A model generated the notes under the pieces. It searched no databases and was not told the DNA's origin. It was given only the letters and a program-made list of their open reading frames with translations. A stretch of 19,870 nucleotides of DNA from Bacteroidales bacterium UBA4070 (GTDB lineage Bacteria > Bacteroidota > Bacteroidia > Bacteroidales > VadinHA17). Shown here in pieces: positions 7,935 through 15,351 of this stretch (positions are counted from its first letter, which is position 1; every line of letters begins with the position of its first letter). The position numbers and the translations under genes are program-made. The stretch covers positions 1 through 19,870 of the forward strand of contig DFYY01000043.1 of the NCBI GenBank assembly GCA_002383485.1, given 5' to 3'.

Positions 7935-9164
7935 ATGGACCAGGAGAAACTGATAGACTATAAGAAGCTTGAAATACGGAAACTGAGCAGGGCAAATGAT
8001 GATGTCATTGCACTGCTGAAGGACACGGTGCTGGGTTCAGAGGGGGGCATGCGCTATTCCATGCAAAACACCCCTGAGAGGATCGCCACTTACGGCGACG
8101 GTCTCTCTTTTCTGGCGCTCTACAAGAGGAACAGCCTCAAAGGCGTGATTGGCCTCTGCCGGAGAGTAATCCGCAACAGGGGTACGCAGAGCGATGCCAC
8201 TTACCTGCGTTACCTGGCAGTACAGAGCGCATTCCAGACAGAACGGGCTCCCGGACGCAAGGGAGAGCAATATCCCGGGGCGGGGGAGAGATTGTCAGGT
8301 CCGGGTGAGAGATTGTCAGGTCCGGGTGAGAGACACTCCGGGACCGGGACAAGATCATCAGGGAGTGGCAACAGACATGCCGGCGCCGCCGAAAGACTCT
8401 CCGGCGCTGCCGAAAGCTTCAAGGGCAGAATTCTTTCCCTTATCCGTGAACCGGAACAGGCACCGGGCCGGCCACATGTGATGTATGCCTATGTGGAGAG
8501 CCGCAATGAGCGGTCGAGGAATATGATTAACCAGTCGGGTTACGAATATATCCGCTCCTTCCTGACAGTAGCCTTCAGCAGGTTCAACCCGAAACCCAAT
8601 CCTGACGTCACTCGCCTGAAGCCTGAAGAGGAGCCCGCAATGGCAGCGCTGCTGGATGAACAGTACCGCGATTACTGCTTCTATACCGATGAGTTTTCCT
8701 TTCTTGACCACAAATACTATGTGCTCCGGCGCAACGGTGAGATTGTTGCCGGTGCCGGCGCCATCCCGGCCCGTTACAGGGTGGTCAATGTGCCCGGTTT
8801 GTGGGGCTGGCTGATGATGAAAGCGCTGCCACGCACGCCTTTCTTCCGGAGGCTCTTTCAGCCGGAGGCCTTCAGGTATGTCATCCTGAATGCCATCTAC
8901 TGCCGCAAGGGCAGTGAGGATCTTTTGCCTGACCTGTTCGAGGCCGTATGCACTGAGGAGGGATATCATACTGCGCTGACCTGGCTTGATGACCATTCAT
9001 GGCTCTTTGAGACCCTGCGCACAAACAGGAGGATGGGGGCACTGAACAGAATGCTCAACGCGAAGCCGGGCCTGGTATATGCACTGTTCTCCGGACTTAC
9101 TCCCGAAGAGACGGAAAAGTTTTATGACTCCCCTGCATATATCTCCGGGTTCGATTTTTCGTAA
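7935..9164 (+). CDS. GNAT-fold N-acetyltransferase with repeat-expanded acetyl-CoA loop
   Basis: A 409-residue protein. Residues 10-210 form a GNAT domain: YLRYLAVQSAFQ (90-101) is the central strand of motif A, and HVMYAYVESRNERSRNM (181-197) followed by GYEYIRSF is the region after it. The C-terminal half (about 225-405) looks like a second, weaker GNAT-like unit, with a strand YYVLRRNGEIVAGAG and a later YVILNAIYCRKGSEDLL. Where the Q/R-x-x-G-x-G/A acetyl-CoA loop should be, a low-complexity stretch of about 55 residues (about 104-160) is built from seven-residue units like ERLSGPG. Substrate unknown. It lies 12 bp after ispD. An AGGGGAGA leader precedes the ATG. Confidence 0.8.
   Translation: MDQEKLIDYKKLEIRKLSRANDDVIALLKDTVLGSEGGMRYSMQNTPERIATYGDGLSFLALYKRNSLKGVIGLCRRVIRNRGTQSDATYLRYLAVQSAFQTERAPGRKGEQYPGAGERLSGPGERLSGPGERHSGTGTRSSGSGNRHAGAAERLSGAAESFKGRILSLIREPEQAPGRPHVMYAYVESRNERSRNMINQSGYEYIRSFLTVAFSRFNPKPNPDVTRLKPEEEPAMAALLDEQYRDYCFYTDEFSFLDHKYYVLRRNGEIVAGAGAIPARYRVVNVPGLWGWLMMKALPRTPFFRRLFQPEAFRYVILNAIYCRKGSEDLLPDLFEAVCTEEGYHTALTWLDDHSWLFETLRTNRRMGALNRMLNAKPGLVYALFSGLTPEETEKFYDSPAYISGFDFS
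8265..8411 (+). repeat. 21-bp coding minisatellite, seven units
   Basis: Seven consecutive 21-bp units (8265, 8286, 8307, 8328, 8349, 8370, 8391) lie in frame within the GNAT gene. The second and third are almost identical, and the outer ones are increasingly diverged. They encode EQYPGAG, ERLSGPG, ERLSGPG, ERHSGTG, TRSSGSG, NRHAGAA and ERLSGAA. Recent duplication at the centre and decay outwards is the simplest reading. Confidence 0.85.
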
Positions 9165-9185
9165 AGACCTGTAAAGCAATATATT

Positions 9186-9872
9186 ATGAGGAGATTTATT
9201 GCTCTGTCAATAGTTTCAATACTGGCAGTGGCTCTGCTGATTGCTTTCTCTGTGCCGTCCGCAGCCCAGACTGCACCGACTGCCGGGGCAGCCCCGGCTG
9301 TACAGATTGCCCCGGCAGCCCAGACTGCACCGACTTCGCTGACTCCTTCAACGGCCGGGGCTCCGCCGACCGCCCAGTCAGCCACGACAGTACAGTCTGC
9401 CCAGGCTGTAACGGCTGCGGTGGCTGCCCTGCCTTCGCAGGCGACTGCCGGACCTGCCCTGCAGAAAGAGGCTGACCGCATGCTCCTGAACAGGGACTGC
9501 CAACGCACCGGCCGAAAGACAAATACTGGGAGCTGTGCATGACAATCAACGACTCCTGGGGCTACCAGGGCAACGGCACACCCTCGAGGTCAAAGAGTAC
9601 CTCCGGCCCTGGTGGAGCGGCCACGCGGGAGGAGTCTGCACATGTTTCATCGCTTTGCGGAAAGATCTATGCTGCTTTACTGATGATTCTTATTTCGGCA
9701 GCCTCTGGCGCTTCGGGTGACTCTTCCTGCGGGGGCGAAGGTTTCGGTGGTCGGTTCCGGAGCGGTGTGCAGGTGGAAGAATGGCGACGGATCATTTACC
9801 GTTACGGTACCGCAGCAGGTGCGTAACAAACCGCCCTCGGAATATGTATGGGTGTTCAGGATTGATTTGTAA
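9186..9872 (+). pseudogene. Decayed GH29 alpha-L-fucosidase
   Basis: An ATG at 9186 opens a secretion signal (MRRFIALSIVSILAVALLIA, ending near SAAQ) and then about 70 residues rich in Ala, Pro and Thr. That frame ends at 9542. In another frame WELCMTINDSWGY (9527-9565) is the highly conserved GH29 alpha-L-fucosidase motif. In a third frame 9723-9872 encodes a typical GH29 C-terminus (LPAGAKVSVVGSGAVCRWKN, then VTVP and PSEYVWVFRIDL, stop at 9870). Between them KIYAALL (about 9660-9685) resembles the strand before that tail. The whole catalytic barrel is missing and at least two frameshifts are needed to join the pieces, so the gene is dead. Whether the Ala/Pro/Thr stretch belonged to the original enzyme is unclear. 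Confidence 0.8.
9261..9368 (+). repeat. 54-bp direct repeat in the fucosidase pseudogene 5' region
   Basis: A 21-bp word coding AAQTAPT occurs at 9261-9281 and again, identical, at 9315-9335, a 54-bp (18-codon) period. The sequence between them is related Ala/Pro-rich code. This suggests an in-frame duplication behind the signal peptide. Confidence 0.55.
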
Positions 9873-9884
9873 TCTGTACGCTAT

Positions 9885-9993
9885 ATTACCGGATATCTGG
9901 TCCCTGGCATGTAGCGGGGGATATCAGATCCTCTGCTGCGATTGCCGGGATCAGGTGCATGGCAGGTAACGGGGGATATCAGATCCCCTGCCC
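9885..9993 (+). repeat. Degenerate 27-bp tandem repeat, four units
   Basis: Four units of about 27 bp start at 9885, 9912, 9939 (28 bp) and 9967. Units 2 and 4 share GCGGGGGATATCAGATCC or close to it. Units 1 and 3 are variants around CCGG(A)TATC/ATCAGG. The shared core GGATATCAGATCC contains the palindrome GATATC. No coding function is apparent. Confidence 0.6.
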
Positions 9994-9999
9994 CTAAAA

Positions 10000-10038
10000 A
10001 CGCGCCACACAGACCTCTGATGATGGTGATCTGTGTGG
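10000..10038 (-). terminator. Candidate intrinsic terminator of the kinase-LytTR operon
   Basis: CCACACAGA (10005-10013) pairs perfectly with TCTGTGTGG (10030-10038). Read on the minus strand the 9-bp stem is followed by CGCG and then five T. It lies about 210 bp beyond the LytTR stop and is the first strong hairpin there. The 16-nt loop and the CGCG before the T-run make it imperfect. Confidence 0.4.
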
Positions 10039-10246
10039 CTTGACAGGGAAATGGGGGGGAAGAACCACCTGTCATTGTTTTCAATTAAACCCTATTATGC
10101 CGTCAATTGAAATAACTGCCGAAAAGATTGCATATATTTTATAAACTCCAATGCAAAAATGTGCCGATTGTATGAATGGCCGGTTCTAACGTATGGAGTG
10201 ACCTTTTTGGAGATTCTCCGGTATTTTGTGAAAAAAAGTTAAAAAT

Positions 10247-11008
10247 TTAGTTTTCGGAGACGCCGTTTTTCATGTAATCCATAAGTGATTTTACTTTGTC
10301 ACGTGAGATCTCGCAGCGATATTCCTTTTCACCCCTGATGAATACGCATGTCATCTGCTTCATGTCAATCCTGGACAGGTAGGCGGTATTGATAATGCAA
10401 GACCGGCCTGTCCTGAAGAACTGTTTGCCGAGGTGCATCTCCACATTTCCGATGAGGGCAGTCACGGTCTCCATTCTTCCTGAACTGAAATGAAAGCTGG
10501 AATAATTACCGTCGGCTGTGATAAAAACCACGTCGTCTGTATCTATGAAGGTGACTCCGGTGACACCGCGGAAGATCAGTATCCTTTCGTTGTTGAAGAG
10601 AGGCTTATGGCGATCTGTTTCGGGCTTCCTGCCGTTGCCGCTGTTATACCTTATGAGTGTTGCTTTCAGGCGATCAGGATCGATGGGTTTCAGAAGATAG
10701 TCAAAAGCGGCGTAGTCAAACGCCTTTATGGCGTATTCATCATGGGCGGTGGTGAAAACAACATGCGGATTTACCGTCCCCAGGCTGTTCAGCTCGTTTA
10801 GAATATCAAATCCTGACATACCCGGCATTCTTATATCCAGGAAGAGCATGTCTGGTTCATGCACGACTATCAGGTCAATTGCTTCCGCGGGATCGGTGGT
10901 GGAAGCTGTGACCGTTGCCATTCCGGTGGCCTCAAGCAGTCCGGTAAGGAGGTCAAGCGCCTCGGGCTCATCCTCGATGATAATTGCTCTGATTTTCGGG
11001 TTATCCAT
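10247..11008 (-). CDS. LytTR-family response regulator
   Basis: A 253-residue cytoplasmic response regulator. The receiver domain occupies about residues 5-125, with the acidic pair Glu12/Asp13, phosphoacceptor Asp58 in FLDIRMPGMSG, Thr87 and Lys107 of LLKPID. A LytTR DNA-binding domain follows (about 148-250), with ILIFRGVTGVTFIDTDDVVFI and FFRTGRSCIIN as its strands. It starts 24 bp after the histidine kinase stop, so the two form a cognate pair. LytS-type kinases usually partner with LytTR regulators. Targets cannot be read from the window; the neighbouring fucosidase remnant hints at glycan sensing, but only weakly. Confidence 0.92.
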   Translation of the reverse strand: MDNPKIRAIIIEDEPEALDLLTGLLEATGMATVTASTTDPAEAIDLIVVHEPDMLFLDIRMPGMSGFDILNELNSLGTVNPHVVFTTAHDEYAIKAFDYAAFDYLLKPIDPDRLKATLIRYNSGNGRKPETDRHKPLFNNERILIFRGVTGVTFIDTDDVVFITADGNYSSFHFSSGRMETVTALIGNVEMHLGKQFFRTGRSCIINTAYLSRIDMKQMTCVFIRGEKEYRCEISRDKVKSLMDYMKNGVSEN

Positions 11009-11032
11009 AGTCTTCAGGTTCAGGTTAGTCTT

Positions 11033-13900
11033 TTATGATAGATCTGTCGGGAAATTAAGTGTATAGTTGTATGGAAGGAATACCCGCACCTCAGTTCCTG
11101 CAGCCTTGTTGTCGTCGTACAAATCGGTCAGGCTGAAGGTGATTTTCTCCCTGTTGGTCTTGTTGATGGCTTCAACAATGCTGGCGATGTTTTTTAGTCC
11201 CGTGCCGGCCCCCTGGGTGTGCATGCCTGCCGCGGCAGCCCTCCCGATGCCGTTGTCGCGGACGGTCACCTCTACACCCTCTTTAAGGTTCCTGACGCTG
11301 ATATCCATGATCCCCTGGCCTTTTTTGTTCTCCAGCCCGTGCTTTATAGCGTTCTCCGCGAAGGACTGGATGATCATTTTCGGCACCGGCGTGGTCAGGC
11401 TTACAACGGGGGAGACATTAATATTGTATTCGAACCTGTTCCCGAAGCGCAGTTTCTGCATCTCGCAATAGCGGGTGACGAACTCGAGTTCTTCCTGCAA
11501 CGGTCGCAGGAGCACGCCGCTGTCATTGATGACGGATCGAAGCAGGTTTGACAGCTTGATGAAGTAATTGTAAGCCTTTTCCTTTTCGCCCTTCATTATA
11601 AGCGATCCGACTGAGGTGACGGCGTTGAAGGTGAAGTGCGGGTCAAACTGCCTGATAACAGAGTTGAGTTGCAACCTGTATGTCTCAGCCTCGCGCCGGG
11701 CTGACTCAACCCTTCGCATCAGGACTTTCCTGCGTATCTGCAATGAGAGAAACACTATCAGCGCCAGGGCCAGCAACACCCCGGTGATGATGGCGAAAGT
11801 GCTCTGCAGGAAGGTTGGCACAACGGTCAGGTCCAGTCTGTCAGGGTTTTCGGATATCACACCGTCGGCATTGATTGCACGCACCTCGAAAGTATAGTTG
11901 CCGGGCCGCAGGTTCGTATAGACAACTGACCGCTCTGCTGTCCGCTTTGACCAGTTCTCATCGAGACCAAGCATCCGGTACTGGAACCGCATGCTCTCCG
12001 GGTTTCTGGTTGAGATACCGGTATATGTAATCCTTACCCTGTTTCTTCTTCCCCGGATCTTCAGTGAGCTCGAACTGTCATAGAACAGTGATGCTTCCAG
12101 CGTCGTCTCCCATTCGGTGCTGTCACCGGGGATCTCCACCCTGGTGATGTGATTCATTGGCGGCTGCAGGTTCTTTTCGAGCTTGTCCGGGTCAAACCGA
12201 ATAAGCTTGTCAGTGGTAAGGATCCACCAGTGGCCATCCCTGTCCTTTACGATGCCGTTATCCTGGCAGTCGTTCCCCAGAAAGCCCCTGTTTCGGTTTA
12301 TAATAGTGTAGTAATCAGGCTGTCCGGAGTAGTATTTATCAAGGTCGATTATGCAGATATCCATCATTCTTCCTATGATCAGCCTGTGGTCTCCGAGGTC
12401 ACGTATGACATTTGCGGGCAGGTTTACCTCGTCCGGAAGCGCCTCGTTGAACACGGGTTCGTCCGGGTTACATATAAACAGCCCTTCTGATCCTGCGGTC
12501 CAGATGTTTCCCTTGTGATCGCAGATAACTGCCCACATCATTTCTGCAGGTGCCGGAGCTGAACGGAACGGGACAAAGTTTTTACCGTCAAAAAAGACTA
12601 TACCGTAATGCCCTGCAAGCCAGTAATTTCCTTCATGGTCTCGTGCAATACCCTCGACAATGCCGTATTCCGGCCACGACATCTCGGAGTGGATGACCAC
12701 TGAATCGTTGCGGATATGAAATAGGCCCACGTCAGCCCCGACAAATATGCTTTTATCTGCAGGGTCCTCATAAATAATGCAGACCTGGTAGCTGAAGGGT
12801 ACAATATCAGGTCTTCGGAACTTTTTCCCGTCCCATATAAGTACCCCTTCTATAGTGGAAAACCAGGTCTCTCCGTTGCTGAGGGTGGTACTGCCCCTGA
12901 AGAAGGCTACGGGTCCGCCGAAGAGCTTCTGATAATCGTTCCGCAGTATGAATTCCTCTCCGTCGAAGTATTTAAGGTCCCCGCTGACCGATCCGGTCCA
13001 TATTCCCTTCTTTGCATCTGGCACCACCGCCCAGGTCTCCTCCGGTAACCCGTTTTCCCTGTCATACTCCACGAATGCTTCAGACATAAGCCTGAAGATT
13101 GTTGTTTCAGTGCCTGTCCAGGTGGTTCCCTCCCTGTCGGTGAAGTTGAAGGCACGGCTGGCCCCTTCCCAGTAGAAAGGGAGGACAGCAACACCATGAT
13201 ATATATCGTGCTCTGTAAAATGCACTTTCCCGTCTGCAATGGATGCATAGTATACCGGGCCTTTCTGATAAAACCTCAGGACTCCCTTGTCGAACGCATA
13301 TACATTATGCTCCGGGTCAGTCAGGTAGAGTATCGAATCATCAGGGTTGGCTGCGACGGGAGTGAACGATCGGTTCTGCAGCGACGGATGCCTGGCAGTG
13401 AAATCATGATACATGCCATTTTCAAACAGGAGTATTATCTGGTTATCAAAGTCGATAGATGCGCTCAGGAAGAATGATGCCGTATCGCGGCTGGAGCAGC
13501 CCCACCCGATCTGTTTCATCCCCAGTGAATCCGGGAGGGGATAGCTGACGAAGTTCTTGCCGTTGAATCTGGCGACGCCGTTGGTTGTCACTGCCCAGAT
13601 AACTCCGTTTTTATCCTCCACCACCCTGTTTATGAGGTTTGACGGTAATCCGTCTTTTCTCAGATATGAGACAAAGGTCAGGCCGTCAAATCGTGCCAGG
13701 CCGTTCCTGGTCGGGATCCAGATGTACCCGCGACTGTCCTGCATCACTGACGTTGATTGGGTCTGTGGCAGTCCGTCGTCGGAGGTATATTCCCTGAACG
13801 GGTATGTCTGGGCGCGCAGGGTGATGCCTGTTGCTGCAAGGGCCAGTGTCATAATGACAATCCGGCGCATCACCCGGTGTGCTCTCTTTTGAAGCTTCAT
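11033..13900 (-). CDS. Periplasmic beta-propeller / Y_Y_Y sensor histidine kinase (LytS-type)
   Basis: A 955-residue membrane sensor. An N-terminal signal segment (to about residue 30, ending LRAQ) precedes a long two-component-regulator propeller (about 35-600) with repeats such as SRGYIWIPTRNGLARFDG and KNGVIWAVTTNGVARFNG. A Y_Y_Y domain (about 625-692, YRMLGLDENW, LRPGNYTFEVRA), one transmembrane helix (about 699-720) and a His_kinase-class transmitter follow. His755 lies in FDPHFTFNAV, where the class usually has NPHFLFN. The ATPase has SFAENAIKHGL as N-box and VRDNGIGRAAA as G-box. Unlike the Bacteroides hybrid sensors it has no fused receiver or AraC domain; output goes to the LytTR partner. 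An internal Met at residue 11 is an alternative start. Confidence 0.93.
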   Translation of the reverse strand: MKLQKRAHRVMRRIVIMTLALAATGITLRAQTYPFREYTSDDGLPQTQSTSVMQDSRGYIWIPTRNGLARFDGLTFVSYLRKDGLPSNLINRVVEDKNGVIWAVTTNGVARFNGKNFVSYPLPDSLGMKQIGWGCSSRDTASFFLSASIDFDNQIILLFENGMYHDFTARHPSLQNRSFTPVAANPDDSILYLTDPEHNVYAFDKGVLRFYQKGPVYYASIADGKVHFTEHDIYHGVAVLPFYWEGASRAFNFTDREGTTWTGTETTIFRLMSEAFVEYDRENGLPEETWAVVPDAKKGIWTGSVSGDLKYFDGEEFILRNDYQKLFGGPVAFFRGSTTLSNGETWFSTIEGVLIWDGKKFRRPDIVPFSYQVCIIYEDPADKSIFVGADVGLFHIRNDSVVIHSEMSWPEYGIVEGIARDHEGNYWLAGHYGIVFFDGKNFVPFRSAPAPAEMMWAVICDHKGNIWTAGSEGLFICNPDEPVFNEALPDEVNLPANVIRDLGDHRLIIGRMMDICIIDLDKYYSGQPDYYTIINRNRGFLGNDCQDNGIVKDRDGHWWILTTDKLIRFDPDKLEKNLQPPMNHITRVEIPGDSTEWETTLEASLFYDSSSSLKIRGRRNRVRITYTGISTRNPESMRFQYRMLGLDENWSKRTAERSVVYTNLRPGNYTFEVRAINADGVISENPDRLDLTVVPTFLQSTFAIITGVLLALALIVFLSLQIRRKVLMRRVESARREAETYRLQLNSVIRQFDPHFTFNAVTSVGSLIMKGEKEKAYNYFIKLSNLLRSVINDSGVLLRPLQEELEFVTRYCEMQKLRFGNRFEYNINVSPVVSLTTPVPKMIIQSFAENAIKHGLENKKGQGIMDISVRNLKEGVEVTVRDNGIGRAAAAGMHTQGAGTGLKNIASIVEAINKTNREKITFSLTDLYDDNKAAGTEVRVFLPYNYTLNFPTDLS

Positions 13901-13917
13901 TATCAGCGTTCCGCGTA

Positions 13918-13948
13918 TAAATATACCTTTTTAACGGGTAAAAAGAAA
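13918..13948 (-). promoter_or_regulatory. Putative promoter for the kinase-LytTR operon
   Basis: On the minus strand TTTC (13945-13948), 19 bp, then TATATTTA (13918-13925) matches the pair seen before the ROK gene. The box ends 17 bp before the ATG at 13900, leaving a leader of about 10 nt. That is short, so the internal Met at residue 11 may be the real start. Confidence 0.35.
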
Positions 13949-13972
13949 GGGCAATTGGATGAAGGCAGGGGG

Positions 13973-14001
13973 GATGGCGGCTGGCCATCAGGAATTGCAA
14001 C
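13973..14001 (+). repeat. REP-like hairpin, 5-nt loop variant
   Basis: The stem GATGGC (13973-13978)/GCCATC (13984-13989) encloses GGCTG and is followed by AGGAATTGCAAC, one base off the usual flank. It sits directly before the next copy in the same orientation. Confidence 0.6.
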
Positions 14002-14002
14002 C

Positions 14003-14106
14003 ACGAGGGTCGTAGACCCTCAGGAATTGTAACAGGGTGAATACCAGAATACCGCACCGCCATCCTGTATTGAGCACCCCCGTTCCGCCCGCCCACCCTT
14101 TCGTTT
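14003..14106 (+). repeat. Left copy of 104-bp inverted repeat
   Basis: It aligns without gaps to the reverse complement of 15414-15517 with about 10-11 differences, mostly transitions (about 90% identity by hand count). It includes the hairpin at 14005-14021. Together the two copies bracket the SPOR and transposase genes. Confidence 0.85.
14005..14033 (+). repeat. REP-like hairpin
   Basis: A perfect 7-bp stem GAGGGTC/GACCCTC with GTA loop is followed by AGGAATTGTAAC. The same stem recurs in opposite orientation at 15499-15515. Confidence 0.85.
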
Positions 14107-14122
14107 CGTTGTGGCATGTCTA

Positions 14123-14147
14123 TACAATTCTTTATCCGCTACGCGGA
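14123..14147 (-). repeat. REP-like hairpin
   Basis: TACAATTCTTTA precedes the stem TCCGC/GCGGA (14135-14139, 14143-14147) with TAC loop. On the minus strand it reads stem, GTA, stem, then AAGAATTGTA. It pairs head-to-head with the copy at 14181. Confidence 0.75.
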
Positions 14148-14180
14148 ATCATTGACCACCCAATATTGTACACCATGAGA

Positions 14181-14205
14181 TTGGTCGGATCAACAAGAAT
14201 TGTAA
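14181..14205 (+). repeat. REP-like hairpin, loop variant
   Basis: TTGGT/ATCAA (one G-U) closes a CGG loop and is followed by CAAGAATTGTAA. The flank is identical to that of the copy at 104-129, while the loop departs from GTA. Confidence 0.6.
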
Positions 14206-14331
14206 AAGGCATGACATCCCACTACCCCGCCGCCCCCAACCAGGGATCGTAACTTCCTGAGATTGTTGACAACTGTGAATAAATAAAATTGCCTCATTAG
14301 CGGACTCCTGTTCCTGGTAGTTTACTTCTGG

Positions 14332-14703
14332 GTGAACACATTCTCCCCGAAGGAGAATGCATTCGACGTGGTTTATCCATCTGTCCCGGTAAGAACATTA
14401 TCGGTAATGGATAATCCTGCATCACCGGCCACTAACAATCCGGATCCCCCCATAAATGACAGCAAACCGGTAAGATACAGCTTTCTGATAGTGGCAGGCT
14501 TCAGCGACCCTGAACAGGCAAGCCGGGTGGCGGAAGAATTTGCCGGCAAATACAATGCTGATATGTTTGTCCTTCCCCCTGCTGCAAACGGGTACTACAG
14601 GTTCAGCCAAGGAAGAAACACTACTGCCGGTGAGATTCGTGCAGCGCTTGAAACCCTGAAGCAGACATATTTCCCTGACGTCTGGCTGTTAACGTCAAAA
14701 TGA
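14332..14703 (+). CDS. Small SPOR-domain protein
   Basis: The C-terminal 75 residues of this 123-residue frame form a SPOR domain: RYSFLIVAGFSDPEQASRVA, then FAGKYNADMFVLPPAANGYYR and a closing YFPDVWLLTSK. SPOR domains bind denuded glycan strands of septal peptidoglycan. The GTG at 14332 is the first usual start, and ATG 14407 would still keep the whole domain. The same frame stays open back to 14287 and there encodes a hydrophobic run (GLLFLVVYFWV) that looks like a membrane anchor but has no standard start codon, so the 5' end may be broken. A perfect 8-bp hairpin (14339-14359) overlaps the GTG start region. It lies inside the inverted repeats with the transposase. Confidence 0.6.
   Translation: MNTFSPKENAFDVVYPSVPVRTLSVMDNPASPATNNPDPPINDSKPVRYSFLIVAGFSDPEQASRVAEEFAGKYNADMFVLPPAANGYYRFSQGRNTTAGEIRAALETLKQTYFPDVWLLTSK
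14339..14359 (+). repeat. Hairpin at the 5' end of the SPOR gene
   Basis: CATTCTCC (14339-14346) pairs perfectly with GGAGAATG (14352-14359) around CCGAA. The CGAAG apex resembles the GAA-loop repeats at 15540 and 18358, but the usual AATTGTA flank is missing, so membership in the family is doubtful. In the SPOR frame it encodes part of TFSPKENAF. Confidence 0.4.
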
Positions 14704-14834
14704 CCAGCTCCTGGCGGGTAGCCTCATCCCTTACAGTTTCCTTTGGTTTTCTGTAAAAAAACTGATTGATCCCTGATCATCATATTTCCCGGTTTTCATA
14801 ACTTTGATGTGCTGCATTTCTAAAATAGTTCAAC

Positions 14835-15326
14835 ATGAAACCTGGATCATTCACACAGTTGTATGTACAGCTTGTCATAGCCGTGTACATGAGGGACAAT
14901 GCATTAACCGACAGGAGCCGGCCAAAAGTAATTGAGTATATCGGCGGGATCGTCGGAGGAATGAAGCACAAGCCGTTGATCGTGAACGGCGCGATGGACC
15001 ATATCCACATTCTTCTGGGCCTGAATCCGGCTGTATCAATATCGGATACAGTGGCCGGCATCAAGAAAAATTCAACACTTTTTATCAACCAGAACCGGTT
15101 GGTTATGGGCCAGTTCAGGTGGCAGGAGGGATATGGGGCCTTCTCCTACAGCCGTTCGGAGCTGGACAATGTCTACAGGTATATAAGGGACCAGGACAAG
15201 CATCACGCCCGGAAATCGTTCAGAGAGGAATACATGGCCCTGCTGGACAAGAATCAGGCGGATTATGATCCGAGGTTTCTCTTTGAATTCCTCGACAGCT
15301 TACATGGAACGCCGGGGCAGGGGTGA
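14835..15326 (+). CDS. HUH tyrosine transposase, IS200-like/RAYT class
   Basis: A 163-residue Y1 transposase domain. The metal-binding HUH motif is His56-Ile-His58 in MDHIHIL. The nucleophile is probably Tyr116 in VYRYIRDQDKHH, the Y-I-x-x-Q pattern of the family, and WQEGYGAFSYS (96-106) is the conserved central segment. Such enzymes cut and join single-stranded DNA at hairpins through a 5'-phosphotyrosine. The copy is complete, with all catalytic residues present. No tnpB or other accessory gene is adjacent. Single-copy members flanked by inverted REP sequences are the hallmark of REP-associated tyrosine transposases, and that is the arrangement here. Confidence 0.88.
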   Translation: MKPGSFTQLYVQLVIAVYMRDNALTDRSRPKVIEYIGGIVGGMKHKPLIVNGAMDHIHILLGLNPAVSISDTVAGIKKNSTLFINQNRLVMGQFRWQEGYGAFSYSRSELDNVYRYIRDQDKHHARKSFREEYMALLDKNQADYDPRFLFEFLDSLHGTPGQG

Positions 15327-15351
15327 GGTGCGTGTATGGGTGACATACCTT

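Larger units (their letters stand above)
9873..10246. other. Intergenic region between converging units
   Basis: This 374-bp region separates the fucosidase remnant (+) from the LytTR gene (-). It holds a 27-bp degenerate tandem repeat (9885-9993) and a hairpin (10005-10038). The rest (10040-10246) is A+T-rich, and I see no gene or further structure in it. Confidence 0.7.
13901..14331. other. Repeat-rich intergenic region (left arm of transposase island)
   Basis: No gene is credible in these 431 bp. They contain the kinase promoter, four REP-like hairpins (13973, 14005, 14135, 14181) and the left copy of a 104-bp inverted repeat. Short frames across it share peptides with frames across 15414-15517 only because the DNA is repeated. 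Confidence 0.75.

Noticed and set aside
13686..14117. A minus-strand frame sharing the peptide YSGIHPVTIPEGLRPS with a plus-strand frame at 15265-15522
   Set aside because: Both lie across the two copies of the 104-bp inverted repeat, so the shared peptide follows from repeated DNA. They contain hairpins and show no protein-like domain.
14735..14764. TTACAG...CTGTAA inverted repeat after the SPOR gene as a terminator
   Set aside because: The 6-bp arms are separated by an A/T-rich loop and are followed by A, not T, on the plus strand; on the minus strand the T-run comes before the hairpin.
14799..14806. TAACTTTG as a promoter box for the transposase
   Set aside because: It matches TAnnTTTG exactly, but no TTTG-like element lies 19-21 bp upstream.
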